Below are positions 36,643-46,367 of a stretch of DNA of 64,000 bases, in pieces (within the stretch, counting starts at the first letter, position 1; each line of letters opens with the position of its first letter). Location: positions 1,054,001 to 1,118,000 of the forward strand of contig NZ_JBHSTP010000001.1 of NCBI RefSeq assembly GCF_042660285.1, in the 5' to 3' direction. Made by a program: the position numbers and the translations under genes. The notes under the pieces are model-generated. The model made no database searches. It had not been told where the DNA came from and saw only the letters and a program-made list of their open reading frames with translations. This DNA is from Luethyella okanaganae (GTDB taxonomy: Bacteria; Actinomycetota; Actinomycetes; Actinomycetales; Microbacteriaceae).

Positions 36643-38709
36643 ATGGAACCGACGCGCTCCGTCCGCCCCTTCGAGGTCATCAGCGACTACACCCCGAGCG
36701 GCGACCAGCCCGTGGCCATCGCCGACCTCGCCAACCGCATCAACGCAGGAGAAGCCGATGTCGTCCTGCTTGGCGCGACCGGAACGGGAAAGTCCGCGAC
36801 GACCGCCTGGCTGATCGAGGCCGTCCAGCGCCCGACCCTGGTGCTCGCGCACAACAAGACGCTGGCTGCTCAGCTCGCCAACGAGTTCCGCGAACTCCTG
36901 CCGAACAACGCGGTCGAGTACTTCGTCTCCTATTACGACTACTACCAGCCGGAAGCCTACGTTCCACAGACGGACACCTTCATCGAGAAGGATTCGTCGA
37001 TCAATGCCGAGGTCGAGCGATTACGGCATTCCACGACCAACTCCCTACTGAGCCGACGTGACGTCATCGTGGTCTCGACCGTGTCGTGCATCTATGGTTT
37101 GGGCACTCCCGACGAATATCTGAACGCGATGATGGCGCTCCAGGTGGGGATGCGCGTTGACCGCGACTGGCTCATCCGCAAGTTCGTCTCCATGCAGTAT
37201 CAGCGCAACGACGTCGACTTCTCGCGCGGCAACTTCCGAGTGCGCGGAGACACGATCGAGATCATCCCGATGTACGAGGAGCTCGCGATCCGCATCGAGA
37301 TGTTCGGCGACGAGGTCGAGGCGCTCTACAGCCTGCACCCGCTTACGGGCGATGTCGTGCGCAAGCTCGACTCGGTGGCCGTGTTCCCCGGTTCGCACTA
37401 CGTTGCGAGCACGGAGGTCATGCAACGCGCGATCGTGACGATCCGCGAAGAGTTGGAGTGGCGACTCGCCCAGCTCGAGCGTGAAGGCAAACTGCTCGAG
37501 GCGCAACGCCTGCGCATGCGCACGACCTTTGACCTCGAGATGATGGAGCAGATCGGTTTCTGCTCCGGCATCGAGAACTACTCGCGGCACATCGACGGGC
37601 GTGAGCCGGGGGAGGCCCCCCACTGCCTGATCGACTACTTCCCCGACGACTTCCTCGTCGTCATCGACGAGTCGCACGCCACGGTTCCTCAGATCGGCGC
37701 GATGTACGAGGGTGACTCCTCGCGCAAGCGAACCCTGGTCGAGCATGGTTTCCGGCTCCCGAGCGCCCTCGACAACCGGCCGCTCACCTGGGACGAGTTC
37801 AAGAACCGCGTGGGCCAGACCGTCTACCTCTCGGCGACGCCGGGCAAATACGAGATGGGCATCGCCGACGGAGTGGTCGAGCAGATCATCCGTCCGACGG
37901 GTCTCATCGACCCCGAAGTCGTGCTCAAGCCGACGAAGGGTCAGATCGACGACCTGCTCGAGGAGATCCGGATCCGCGTTGAGCGCGACGAGCGCGTGCT
38001 CGTCACAACGCTCACCAAGAAGATGGCCGAAGAGCTCACCGACTTTCTCGGCGAGGCCGGCGTGCGCGTGCGCTATCTGCATTCCGACGTCGACACCCTC
38101 CGCCGGGTGGAGTTGCTCACAGAACTGCGCCAGGGGGTATACGACGTACTCGTCGGCATCAACCTGCTCCGTGAGGGTCTCGACCTGCCGGAGGTCTCGC
38201 TCGTTTCGATTCTCGACGCCGACAAGGAGGGTTTCCTGCGTTCGTCGACATCGCTGATCCAGACCATCGGACGTGCCGCACGCAACGTCTCCGGTCAGGT
38301 GCACATGTACGCTGACCGAGTGACGGACTCCATGGAGCGTGCCATCGAGGAGACGAACCGGCGCCGGGAGAAGCAGGTCGCCTACAACACGGCCAACGGC
38401 ATCGACCCGCAGCCTCTGCGCAAACGCATCGCGGACATCACCGAGGTCCTGGCCAGGGAAGAGGCGGACACCGCGGCACTGCTCGCGGGGCGCGACCCGC
38501 GCAAGAAGTCGCCGACCCCGAAGCTGCGCCGCGAGGGTATCGCCGCCGAGGGTGCGAACGAGCTGGAAACGCTCATCGCCGATCTCAACGGACAGATGCT
38601 CGAGGCCGCCGGTGAGCTCAAGTTCGAGCTCGCCGCGCGGTTGCGCGACGAGCTCTCCGATCTGAAGCGGGAGCTTCGGCAGATGGAGAAGGCCGGGCAC
38701 CTGGGCTGA
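36643..38709 (+). CDS. uvrB: excinuclease ABC subunit B
   Basis: UvrB is the damage-verifying helicase of nucleotide excision repair. The start at ATG 36643 gives a 688-residue product; a GTG at 36613 is in frame but would place the -10 element inside the gene. Visible are Walker A GATGTGKS (44-51), the beta-hairpin YYDYYQPEAYVPQTDTFIEKD (given only in part as YYDYYQPEAYVPQ), VVIDESHAT for Walker B, and helicase motif VI QTIGRAARN. A C-terminal UVR domain contacts UvrC. It is followed by uvrA and uvrC on the same strand, so the whole excision system is together. Confidence 0.97.
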   Translation: MEPTRSVRPFEVISDYTPSGDQPVAIADLANRINAGEADVVLLGATGTGKSATTAWLIEAVQRPTLVLAHNKTLAAQLANEFRELLPNNAVEYFVSYYDYYQPEAYVPQTDTFIEKDSSINAEVERLRHSTTNSLLSRRDVIVVSTVSCIYGLGTPDEYLNAMMALQVGMRVDRDWLIRKFVSMQYQRNDVDFSRGNFRVRGDTIEIIPMYEELAIRIEMFGDEVEALYSLHPLTGDVVRKLDSVAVFPGSHYVASTEVMQRAIVTIREELEWRLAQLEREGKLLEAQRLRMRTTFDLEMMEQIGFCSGIENYSRHIDGREPGEAPHCLIDYFPDDFLVVIDESHATVPQIGAMYEGDSSRKRTLVEHGFRLPSALDNRPLTWDEFKNRVGQTVYLSATPGKYEMGIADGVVEQIIRPTGLIDPEVVLKPTKGQIDDLLEEIRIRVERDERVLVTTLTKKMAEELTDFLGEAGVRVRYLHSDVDTLRRVELLTELRQGVYDVLVGINLLREGLDLPEVSLVSILDADKEGFLRSSTSLIQTIGRAARNVSGQVHMYADRVTDSMERAIEETNRRREKQVAYNTANGIDPQPLRKRIADITEVLAREEADTAALLAGRDPRKKSPTPKLRREGIAAEGANELETLIADLNGQMLEAAGELKFELAARLRDELSDLKRELRQMEKAGHLG

Positions 38710-38785
38710 CGCTCCGAGCAGGGTCGTTCGGAGCGCGTTCGCTACGGGCATGCGGCACTGAGCGCCGAGTGTCGGAGGCAGTGCA

Positions 38786-38791
38786 TAGACT
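38786..38791 (+). promoter_or_regulatory. -10 element of a leaderless uvrA promoter
   Basis: TAGACT is followed by six bases and the GTG start of uvrA at 38798, in the 88-base gap after uvrB. I did not find a LexA-type SOS box (GAAC-N4-GTTC) there. Confidence 0.55.
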
Positions 38792-38797
38792 TCTGAG

Positions 38798-41698
38798 GTG
38801 TCAGTTTCACGCGTAGAGTCGACCTCCAAACTCAGTGTCCGCGGTGCCCGCGTGCACAACCTGCGGAATGTCGACCTTGAGATCCCGCGCGACTCCCTCG
38901 TGGTCTTCACCGGCCTCTCAGGTTCCGGCAAGTCCTCTCTCGCCTTCGACACGATCTTCGCAGAGGGGCAGCGTCGCTACGTCGAGTCTCTCTCGGCCTA
39001 CGCTCGCCAGTTTCTCGGGCAGGTCGATCGCCCCGACGTCGACTTCATCGAGGGTCTCAGCCCGGCCGTCTCGATCGACCAGAAATCGACCAACCGCAAT
39101 CCGCGGTCCACCGTCGGCACGATCACGGAGGTCTACGACTACATGCGCCTGCTCTGGGCGCGCATCGGCGTTCCGCACTGCGCGACCTGCGGGGAGCAGA
39201 TCCAGCGCCAGACGGTGCAACAGATCGCCGACCAGCTCATGGAACTCGAGACGGGAACCCGTTATCAAGTGGTGAGCCCCGTCGTGTCTCAGAAGAAGGG
39301 CGAGTTCGTCGACCTGTTCAAAGAGCTCGCGGCGGCGGGATATTCGCGTGCGCTCGTCGACGGCGAGCAGATCCAGCTCAGTGAGCCACCGAAGCTCAAG
39401 AAGCAGGTCAAGCACGATATCGCTGTCGTCGTCGACCGCCTCGTCGCGTCGCCCGACATCCTGAGCCGGTTGACCGACTCCCTGGAGACAGCGCTCCGCC
39501 TGACCGATGGTCTCGTCACGATCAACTTCGTCGACAACGAAGGTCCCGGCTCGTGGCAGACCTTCTCTGAGAAGCTCTCCTGCCCCAACAACCATCCGAT
39601 CCAGCTCACCGAGATCGAGCCGCGCACGTTCTCGTTCAACGCCCCCTTCGGCGCCTGTCCGGAATGCTCCGGTCTCGGCACCCGGATGTCCGTCGACGAA
39701 GACCTGCTGCTCGGAGACCCGGAACTGAGCATCGCCGAGGGGATCGTGTTGCCTTGGACGACCCAGGGCAAGGGACTCTTCAACTACTACGAGAAGCTCC
39801 TCGAGGGACTCGCACGCGATCTCGACTTCTCGCTCGACACCCCATGGCAGGAGCTGAGTCCCGAGGTGCGCAATGCCGTGCTGCGGGGCGACAACTTCGA
39901 GGTCCGGGTCAAATGGAAGAATCGCTACGGTCGCGAGATGAGCTACACCTCCGGCTTCGAGGGCGTCGTGCCCTACATCGAACGTCAATACCTGCAGGCC
40001 GAGACAGACACGCAGCGCGTGCGCTGGTCGGAGTACCTGCGTGAGATCCCCTGCCCAGTCTGCCAGGGCAAACGTCTCAAGCCCGAGGTGCTTGCCGTGC
40101 TCGTGCACGAAGAGAGCATTGCGGATGTCTGCGAGCTGAGTCTCATCGAGGCGCGCGCCTTCATGGACAAGCTCGAACTCACCGACCGCGAGCAGGCGAT
40201 TGCCGCGCAGGTGCTGCGCGAGATCAAGCTCCGCCTCGACTTTCTCATCCGCGTCGGGCTCAACTACCTCAACCTCGCTCGGGCCGCCGCGACGCTCTCG
40301 GGCGGTGAGGCGCAGCGCATCCGTCTTGCGACGCAGATCGGCTCCGGTCTGACGGGGGTGCTCTACGTGCTCGACGAGCCGAGCATCGGCCTGCATCAGC
40401 GCGACAACCGGCGTCTCATCGAGACACTCGTCGCGCTACGCGATCTCGGCAACACTCTCATCGTCGTCGAGCACGACGAGGACACCATCCGCACGGCAGA
40501 CTGGATCGTCGACATCGGCCCGGGGGCCGGGATCAACGGGGGTCGTGTCGTCCACTCGGGCTCGTACGAGGACCTCCTCGACAACAAGCGTTCCGTTACC
40601 GGCGACTATCTCGCGGGCCGCAGGGAGATCGTCACGCCGCACACCCGTCGACCGGTCGATCCGGCGCGTGAGATCACGGTCGTTGGCGCCGAAGCGAACA
40701 ACCTGCGCAAGGTGACCGTGAGCTTTCCGCTCGGAACCTTCATCGCGGTCACCGGCGTGAGCGGCTCCGGAAAGTCCTCGCTCGTCAACGACATCCTCTA
40801 TCGGGTTCTCGCCAACCGTCTCAACGGTGCCAGGAAGCTGCCGGGCAAGCACACCAGGGTCACAGGAGTAGACCACCTCGACAAGGTCATCCATGTCGAC
40901 CAGGCACCGATCGGGCGTACGCCGCGTTCGAACCCGGCGACGTACACGGGCGTGTTCGACCGCATCCGCACGCTGTTCGCGGAGACGGCGGAGGCGAAGG
41001 CGCGCGGCTACCTGCCGGGGCGCTTCAGCTTCAATGTCAAAGGGGGCCGCTGCGAGGCGTGCTCCGGCGACGGGACGATCAAGATCGAGATGAACTTCCT
41101 GCCGGACGTCTACGTCGACTGCGAGGTCTGCCACGGCGCCCGCTACAACCGTGACACGCTCACCGTGCACTACAAGGGCAAGAACATCGCCGAAGTCCTC
41201 CAGATGCCGATCAGCGAAGCGGCCGAGTTCTTCGAGCCGATCTCGGCGATTCACCGCTACCTCAAGACGCTCGTCGAAGTCGGACTGGGTTACGTCACGC
41301 TCGGACAGAGCGCTACGACCCTGTCAGGTGGTGAGGCTCAGCGGGTGAAGCTCGCGACCGAGCTGCAGAGGCGCTCGAACGGCCGCAGCGTCTACGTGCT
41401 CGACGAGCCGACGACGGGGCTCCACTTCGAGGATGTGCGCAAGCTGCTCATCGTGCTCAACGAGCTCGCCAACAAGGGCAATACGGTCGTCGTGATCGAG
41501 CACAATCTCGACGTGATCAAATCGGCGGACTGGGTGATCGATCTGGGGCCGGAGGGAGGCTCAGGTGGCGGGCGTGTCATCGCCACCGGAACGCCCGAAG
41601 ACGTGGCGGCGAACAAGAAGAGCCACACGGGAGTATTTCTGCGCGAGATCCTCGCGGCGGACGCCGGGACGACGGCGTTGGCGAAGGCCGCGGGGTAG
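38798..41698 (+). CDS. uvrA: excinuclease ABC subunit A
   Basis: UvrA is the ATP-dependent damage sensor of nucleotide excision repair and loads UvrB. The 966 residues contain two ABC modules: Walker A GLSGSGKSS and GVSGSGKSS, and signatures LSGGEAQRIRLA and LSGGEAQRVKLA. Zinc modules are CATC with GACPECSGLG and the second CEACSGDG with CEVCHG. QKSTNRNPRSTVGT matches the family. The GTG start lies six bases after a -10-like element. uvrC starts 16 bases after the stop. Confidence 0.97.
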   Translation: MSVSRVESTSKLSVRGARVHNLRNVDLEIPRDSLVVFTGLSGSGKSSLAFDTIFAEGQRRYVESLSAYARQFLGQVDRPDVDFIEGLSPAVSIDQKSTNRNPRSTVGTITEVYDYMRLLWARIGVPHCATCGEQIQRQTVQQIADQLMELETGTRYQVVSPVVSQKKGEFVDLFKELAAAGYSRALVDGEQIQLSEPPKLKKQVKHDIAVVVDRLVASPDILSRLTDSLETALRLTDGLVTINFVDNEGPGSWQTFSEKLSCPNNHPIQLTEIEPRTFSFNAPFGACPECSGLGTRMSVDEDLLLGDPELSIAEGIVLPWTTQGKGLFNYYEKLLEGLARDLDFSLDTPWQELSPEVRNAVLRGDNFEVRVKWKNRYGREMSYTSGFEGVVPYIERQYLQAETDTQRVRWSEYLREIPCPVCQGKRLKPEVLAVLVHEESIADVCELSLIEARAFMDKLELTDREQAIAAQVLREIKLRLDFLIRVGLNYLNLARAAATLSGGEAQRIRLATQIGSGLTGVLYVLDEPSIGLHQRDNRRLIETLVALRDLGNTLIVVEHDEDTIRTADWIVDIGPGAGINGGRVVHSGSYEDLLDNKRSVTGDYLAGRREIVTPHTRRPVDPAREITVVGAEANNLRKVTVSFPLGTFIAVTGVSGSGKSSLVNDILYRVLANRLNGARKLPGKHTRVTGVDHLDKVIHVDQAPIGRTPRSNPATYTGVFDRIRTLFAETAEAKARGYLPGRFSFNVKGGRCEACSGDGTIKIEMNFLPDVYVDCEVCHGARYNRDTLTVHYKGKNIAEVLQMPISEAAEFFEPISAIHRYLKTLVEVGLGYVTLGQSATTLSGGEAQRVKLATELQRRSNGRSVYVLDEPTTGLHFEDVRKLLIVLNELANKGNTVVVIEHNLDVIKSADWVIDLGPEGGSGGGRVIATGTPEDVAANKKSHTGVFLREILAADAGTTALAKAAG

Positions 41699-41714
41699 CA
41701 GCAGGACCTGCGGC

Positions 41715-43574
41715 ATGGCGAATGTGCTGAGCTACCGACCGAAGACCGGTGAGATTCCCACAGAGCCGGGGGTGTACCGTTTCCGCGACCTCTCGGGGAG
41801 AGTGCTCTACGTCGGCAAGGCAAAGAGTCTCCGCGCACGACTGAGCAACTACTTCGCGCCGCTCGAGAGCCTGCACGAGCGCACGCGACGCATGGTGACG
41901 ACCGCGGCGAGCGTGGAGTGGACCGTTGTCGGCAGCGAGGTCGAGGCGCTCCAGCTCGAATTCACCTGGATCAAGGAGTTCGACCCGCCGTTCAACGTCA
42001 TGTTCAAGGACGACAAGTCCTATCCGTACATGGTCGTCACCCTCGCAGAAGAGGCCCCGCGTGTGCTCGTCACCCGAAAGACCGGCATTCGCGGAGCACG
42101 CTACTTCGGCCCGTATCCCAAGGTGTGGGCCGTCTACGAGACCATCGAGCTCATGCTCAAGGCGTTCCCGATCCGCACCTGCAAGGAATCGGACTACAAG
42201 CGCGCGATGCAGACAGGCAAGCCGTGTTTCGCCGGCCAGATCGGGCGGTGCTTCGGTCCCTGCTCCGGCACGGTGACCATCGAGGAGCACCGCGAGGTCG
42301 TCAAACGTTTCGTGAGTTTCATGTCGAGCCAGGATCGGCGAATGATCGCCGAACTCACTCAGGAGATGCATGCTGCGTCGGTCGCACAGAATTACGAGCT
42401 CGCGGCGAAACGCCGCGATCAGGTCTTGGCTCTCGAGGCGGTGCTCGAGAAGAGCGCCGTCGTGCTGCGCGACTCCGTGGACATCGACCTCTTCGGCATC
42501 GAGCACGACGAGCTTGCCGCGGCCGTGCAACAGTTCATCGTGCGCGGAGGTCGCATTCGCGGTGTGCGAGGGTGGATGGTCGACAAGGAGCTCGACGTCT
42601 CGATGGGGGAGCTCGTCGACTCGATCGTTCAGACCGTCTATTCCGATGGATCCGTCCCTCCCCGTGAGATCGTCGTTCCTGAGCTGCCGGACGACGCGGT
42701 CGCGCTCGAAACATGGCTCACGGGCCTCGGAACGGGCAAGGTGCAGCTTCGTGCCGCGCAGCGCGGTGACAAAGCCGCCTTGCTGGAGACGGCGACGCAG
42801 AACGCGAAACACGCGCTCATGCTCTACAAGACCCGGCGCAGCTCCGATTTCACGGCGCGATCCAGGGCGCTCGAGGACATCCAGGAGGCGCTCGGCATGA
42901 CCGAGGCTCCGCTGCGCATGGAGTGCTACGACGTCTCCCACCTGAGCGGCACGAACATCGTCGCGTCGATGGTCGTCTTCGAGGACGGCCTGCCCCGCAA
43001 AGACGAATACCGTCGGTTCAGCATCCCCGAGTCGACGGACGACACGGACTCGATCTATCGCACCCTCGCCAGGCGCCTGGCCTATCTCGCGGATCCGGAG
43101 GAGGCCGACGCTCTCGAGGTCGCGCCGAAGCGTCGCAAGTTCAGCTACCGGCCCAATCTGCTCATCGTCGACGGCGGTCAGCCGCAGGTGGAGGCCGCGG
43201 CGCGCGCGATTCGCGAATCGGGTGTCGAAGGCATCCAACTCTGCGGCATCGCGAAAAGGCTCGAGGAGATCTGGCTGCCGGATTCCGACTTTCCGGTCAT
43301 TCTGCCGCGCAGCAGCGATGCGCTCTTCCTGTTCCAGCGCATCCGCGACGAGGCGCACCGCTTCGCCATCACACATCAACGAGCCCGGCGCAAGCGCGAC
43401 ATCGCCTCCGTTCTCAACGAGGTGCCCGGTCTCGGCCCTGCACGGGTCAAGGTGCTGCTTCGGCATTTCGGGTCTGTCGCGCAGCTTCGGCGGGCCGACG
43501 TTGAGGCGATCGCCGAGGTCCGCGGGATCGGACCGGCTCTCGCGGAGGGCGTCCACCGGCACTTGCGCTCCTGA
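41715..43574 (+). CDS. uvrC: excinuclease ABC subunit C
   Basis: UvrC makes both incisions around the lesion. The start at ATG 41715 gives 619 residues; the frame continues upstream only inside uvrA. The GIY-YIG nuclease domain is at the N-terminus (PGVYRFRDLSGRVLYVGKAKSLRARL). KRRDQVLALEAVLEKSAV is in the UVR region, and the RNase H-like 3'-side endonuclease domain has CYDVSHLSGTNIVASMVVFE and LLIVDGGQPQVEAA. A C-terminal helix-hairpin-helix pair ends it (VPGLGPARVKVLL, VRGIGPALAEGV). It leads into rapZ and whiA, a widely conserved order. Confidence 0.97.
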   Translation: MANVLSYRPKTGEIPTEPGVYRFRDLSGRVLYVGKAKSLRARLSNYFAPLESLHERTRRMVTTAASVEWTVVGSEVEALQLEFTWIKEFDPPFNVMFKDDKSYPYMVVTLAEEAPRVLVTRKTGIRGARYFGPYPKVWAVYETIELMLKAFPIRTCKESDYKRAMQTGKPCFAGQIGRCFGPCSGTVTIEEHREVVKRFVSFMSSQDRRMIAELTQEMHAASVAQNYELAAKRRDQVLALEAVLEKSAVVLRDSVDIDLFGIEHDELAAAVQQFIVRGGRIRGVRGWMVDKELDVSMGELVDSIVQTVYSDGSVPPREIVVPELPDDAVALETWLTGLGTGKVQLRAAQRGDKAALLETATQNAKHALMLYKTRRSSDFTARSRALEDIQEALGMTEAPLRMECYDVSHLSGTNIVASMVVFEDGLPRKDEYRRFSIPESTDDTDSIYRTLARRLAYLADPEEADALEVAPKRRKFSYRPNLLIVDGGQPQVEAAARAIRESGVEGIQLCGIAKRLEEIWLPDSDFPVILPRSSDALFLFQRIRDEAHRFAITHQRARRKRDIASVLNEVPGLGPARVKVLLRHFGSVAQLRRADVEAIAEVRGIGPALAEGVHRHLRS

Positions 43575-43634
43575 AAGCCTCGCGGATCGGTAGGCTGTAA
43601 GCCCACCCACCTCCGACCGAAGGCGCGACCCAGA

Positions 43635-44507
43635 ATGACGGAGCACGAGAAGCAGGAGATGCTGATCGTCACGGGCATGTCAGGTGCCGGACGGTCTACG
43701 GTGGCCAATGCGCTCGAGGATCTGGGCTGGTATGTCGTCGACAACCTGCCGCCCCAGATGCTGCGTCCGCTCGTCGATCTGGTCGAGCGCGCGGGAGCCA
43801 CCCTTCCGAAGATCGCTGCCGTCGTCGACATCCGTGGGCGAGACTTCTTTCTCGAGTTGCAGGACATCATCCAGGCGCTGCGGAGCGGAACCGAGCTTCG
43901 CGTGATCTTTCTCGACGCGACGGATGCCGCGCTCGTGCGACGTTTCGAATCCGTGCGACGGCCGCACCCGCTCCAGGGCGATGGCACGATCCTCGACGGC
44001 ATCACCGCCGAACGCAGTCGGCTCAGCACGATCAGAGAGGCGAGCGACATCGTTGTCGACACCTCCGATCTCAACATCCACCAGCTCGCCACGACGATCA
44101 TCGAACAGTTCGCGGCGGAGAACACCGCGGGTGTGCGGGTGACCCTCATGAGCTTTGGCTTCAAGTACGGTCTGCCGGCCGACGCCGACCTCGTTGTCGA
44201 CGCCCGCTTTCTGCCGAATCCCTTCTGGATCCCCGAACTCCGCTCGAAGACCGGCGAAGACGCCGATGTCGCCGCCTACGTGCTCGGCCAGCCGGGTGCC
44301 CGCGAGTTCATCGACCGCTACGCCCAAGCGCTCGAGCCCGTGCTCGCGGGATACCAGCGCGAGAACAAACGTCACGTCACGATCGCTATCGGATGCACCG
44401 GTGGCAAACATCGTTCGGTCGCGATCGCGCGCGAACTGGCCATGCTGCTCGGCGCCCTCCCGAGGGTGGCCGTCAGCGTGAAGCACCGGGACCTCGGACG
44501 CGAATAA
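43635..44507 (+). CDS. rapZ: RNase adapter protein RapZ
   Basis: RapZ-family proteins are P-loop nucleotide-binding proteins; in E. coli RapZ directs RNase E to the GlmZ small RNA, but the actinobacterial role is less clear. The 290-residue product shows Walker A GMSGAGRST (14-22), VVDNLPPQ, VVDIRGRDF, RRPHPL and a C-terminal domain with SFGFKYGLPADADLVVDARFLPNP shown here in part (FGFKYGLP) and IGCTGGKHRSVAIA. A TAGGCT element (43591-43596) suggests its own promoter with a short leader. uvrC-rapZ-whiA order is conserved. Confidence 0.95.
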   Translation: MTEHEKQEMLIVTGMSGAGRSTVANALEDLGWYVVDNLPPQMLRPLVDLVERAGATLPKIAAVVDIRGRDFFLELQDIIQALRSGTELRVIFLDATDAALVRRFESVRRPHPLQGDGTILDGITAERSRLSTIREASDIVVDTSDLNIHQLATTIIEQFAAENTAGVRVTLMSFGFKYGLPADADLVVDARFLPNPFWIPELRSKTGEDADVAAYVLGQPGAREFIDRYAQALEPVLAGYQRENKRHVTIAIGCTGGKHRSVAIARELAMLLGALPRVAVSVKHRDLGRE

Positions 44508-44559
44508 GACGGCCGTCCGTCGGCCTACCGCACAGCAACAGAAACAGAATGGAACACGA

Positions 44560-45540
44560 TTGGCACTCACCGCCGATGTCAAAGAAGAACTCGCAACAGT
44601 AGAGGTCAGCAAGACCACTGTCAGGGCGGCCGAACTGGCGACGATCCTGCGTTTCTCGGGCGGGCTCCACCTCATCTCGGGTCGCATAGCGGTCGAATCC
44701 GAACTCGATTCGGCCGTGATAGCGCGCCGGGTGCGCAAGGATCTCTCGGAGCTCTACGGGGTGCGTGGCGACGTGAGCGTCATAGCCGCCTCCGGACTGC
44801 GCCGCACGAGCCACTATCTCGTGCGCGTGCTCGACGGCGGTGAGACGCTCGCTCGTCAGACGGGGCTGCTCGACGCCCGTCGTCGCCCCATCCGAGGACT
44901 GCCGAACCGCCTCACCACAGGCTCGCGTGAGGAGATCGCGGCGGTGTGGCGCGGCGCCTTCCTCGCCCACGGCAGTCTGACCGATCCAGGCCGGTCCGCC
45001 GCGCTCGAGGTGACCTGCCCCGGCAATGAGGCGGCCATGGCGCTCGTGGGGGCCGCAGGCCGCCTGAAGATCTCGGCGAAGGCGCGTGAGATCCGCGGCG
45101 TCCACCGCGTCGTGATCCGAGACGGCGATGCCATCAGCGCGATGCTCGTGCACATGGGGGCCACTCAGACGGTGCGTAGCTGGGAGGAGCTGCGTCAGCG
45201 TCGTGAGGTGCGTGCGACCGCCAACCGCCTCGTCAACTTCGACGATGCCAATCTCCGTCGTTCCGCTCAGGCGGCCGTCGCGGCGTGCGCCAGGGTCGAG
45301 CGCGCGATGGAGATCCTCGGAGAGGGCATCCCCGACCACCTCAAGTACGCGGGGGAGCTGCGTCTGCGGTTCCGCGACTCGAGTCTCGACGAGCTCGGTC
45401 ACCACGCCGAGCCGCCCATGACGAAGGATGCCGTGGCAGGTCGCATCCGCCGCCTGCTTGCTATGGCCGACAAGAAGGCCGTCGATCTGGGTATCCCGGG
45501 AACGGACGCGAACCTGCCCCCCGACCTCGATGACGTGTGA
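44560..45540 (+). CDS. whiA: WhiA sporulation/cell-division transcription factor homologue
   Basis: WhiA activates sporulation and division genes with WhiB in Streptomyces and is present in non-sporulating actinobacteria too. The 326-residue protein begins MALTADVKEELATVEVS from a TTG start. It has the N-terminal LAGLIDADG homing-endonuclease-like fold without nuclease residues (AFLAHGSLTDPGRSAALEV) and a C-terminal helix-turn-helix domain (ELGHHAEPPMTKDAVAGRIRR). A GGAA lies before the TTG. It ends the uvrC-rapZ-whiA block and is followed by sodA. Confidence 0.95.
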   Translation: MALTADVKEELATVEVSKTTVRAAELATILRFSGGLHLISGRIAVESELDSAVIARRVRKDLSELYGVRGDVSVIAASGLRRTSHYLVRVLDGGETLARQTGLLDARRRPIRGLPNRLTTGSREEIAAVWRGAFLAHGSLTDPGRSAALEVTCPGNEAAMALVGAAGRLKISAKAREIRGVHRVVIRDGDAISAMLVHMGATQTVRSWEELRQRREVRATANRLVNFDDANLRRSAQAAVAACARVERAMEILGEGIPDHLKYAGELRLRFRDSSLDELGHHAEPPMTKDAVAGRIRRLLAMADKKAVDLGIPGTDANLPPDLDDV

Positions 45541-45646
45541 GGAGCTGCCACGGGAAGGAACTGGCGGCTCGTCGGGTTGCCGTAACTAGACTGGGAAAGT
45601 CGTCAACGTCCGTGGGACTCGCGGTCACGAAATGAGGAGAAGATCA

Positions 45647-46273
45647 ATGGCTGAATACACCTTGCCTGAACTCGCCTACGATTACTCGGCGCTCGAGCCG
45701 AGCATCAGCGGCGCAATCATGGAGCTGCACCACGGCAAGCACCACCAGGCCTATGTGACCGGCGCGAACACGGCGTTGACGCAGCTCGCCGAGGCCCGCG
45801 ACAGCGGCAACCTCGCCAACGTGAACAAGCTTCAGAAGGATCTGGCCTTCAACCTCGGCGGACACGTGAACCACTCGATCTTCTGGACCAATCTGTCGCC
45901 AGACGGAGGCGACAAGCCGGTCGGCGAACTCGCCAGCGCGATCGACGAGTTCTTCGGCTCCTTCGAGAAGTTTCAAGCGCACTTCACAGCGACCGCGCTC
46001 GGCGTCCAGGGATCCGGCTGGTCGGTGCTGGCTTGGGATTCGATCGGCCGGCAGCTCATCGTGCAGCAGTTCTTCGACCAGCAGGCGAACTTCGCAGCAG
46101 GCACTGTTCCGGTGCTCATGCTCGACGTCTGGGAGCATGCGTACTACCTCGACTACAAGAACGTTCGCGCCGACTACGTGAAAGCCTTCTGGAACATCGC
46201 CAACTGGGGCAACGTCCAGGAGCGCTTCCAAGCGGCGCGTGAAAAGACGAGCGGCCTGCTGCTACTGTCGTAG
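45647..46273 (+). CDS. sodA: superoxide dismutase (Mn/Fe family)
   Basis: This enzyme converts superoxide to oxygen and peroxide. The ATG at 45647 has GAGGAGA upstream and gives 208 residues (MAEYTLPELAYDYSALEP). The metal ligands are in MELHHGKHHQAYV, NLGGHVNHSIFW and DVWEHAYYLDY. GVQGSGWSVLAWD is the outer-sphere region. The Mn versus Fe preference cannot be settled by eye; neighbours of the group use Mn. A TAGACT element at 45587-45592 may be its -10. A terminator follows the stop. Confidence 0.96.
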   Translation: MAEYTLPELAYDYSALEPSISGAIMELHHGKHHQAYVTGANTALTQLAEARDSGNLANVNKLQKDLAFNLGGHVNHSIFWTNLSPDGGDKPVGELASAIDEFFGSFEKFQAHFTATALGVQGSGWSVLAWDSIGRQLIVQQFFDQQANFAAGTVPVLMLDVWEHAYYLDYKNVRADYVKAFWNIANWGNVQERFQAAREKTSGLLLLS

Positions 46274-46281
46274 CGGATGGC

Positions 46282-46303
46282 GTCCCCGGACCCGTCCGGG
46301 GAC
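46282..46303 (+). terminator. sodA terminator hairpin
   Basis: GTCCCCGGAC (46282-46291) and GTCCGGGGAC (46294-46303) form a perfect ten-base stem with a CC loop eight bases after the sodA stop; TTCTTGTTC follows some bases later. It separates sodA from the glycolytic operon. Confidence 0.8.
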
Positions 46304-46367
46304 ACTGCCGTCCGTTCTTGTTCGCCCCTACCCATGTGCGTTCGCGCCCCAGTAACAGGAGTCATAC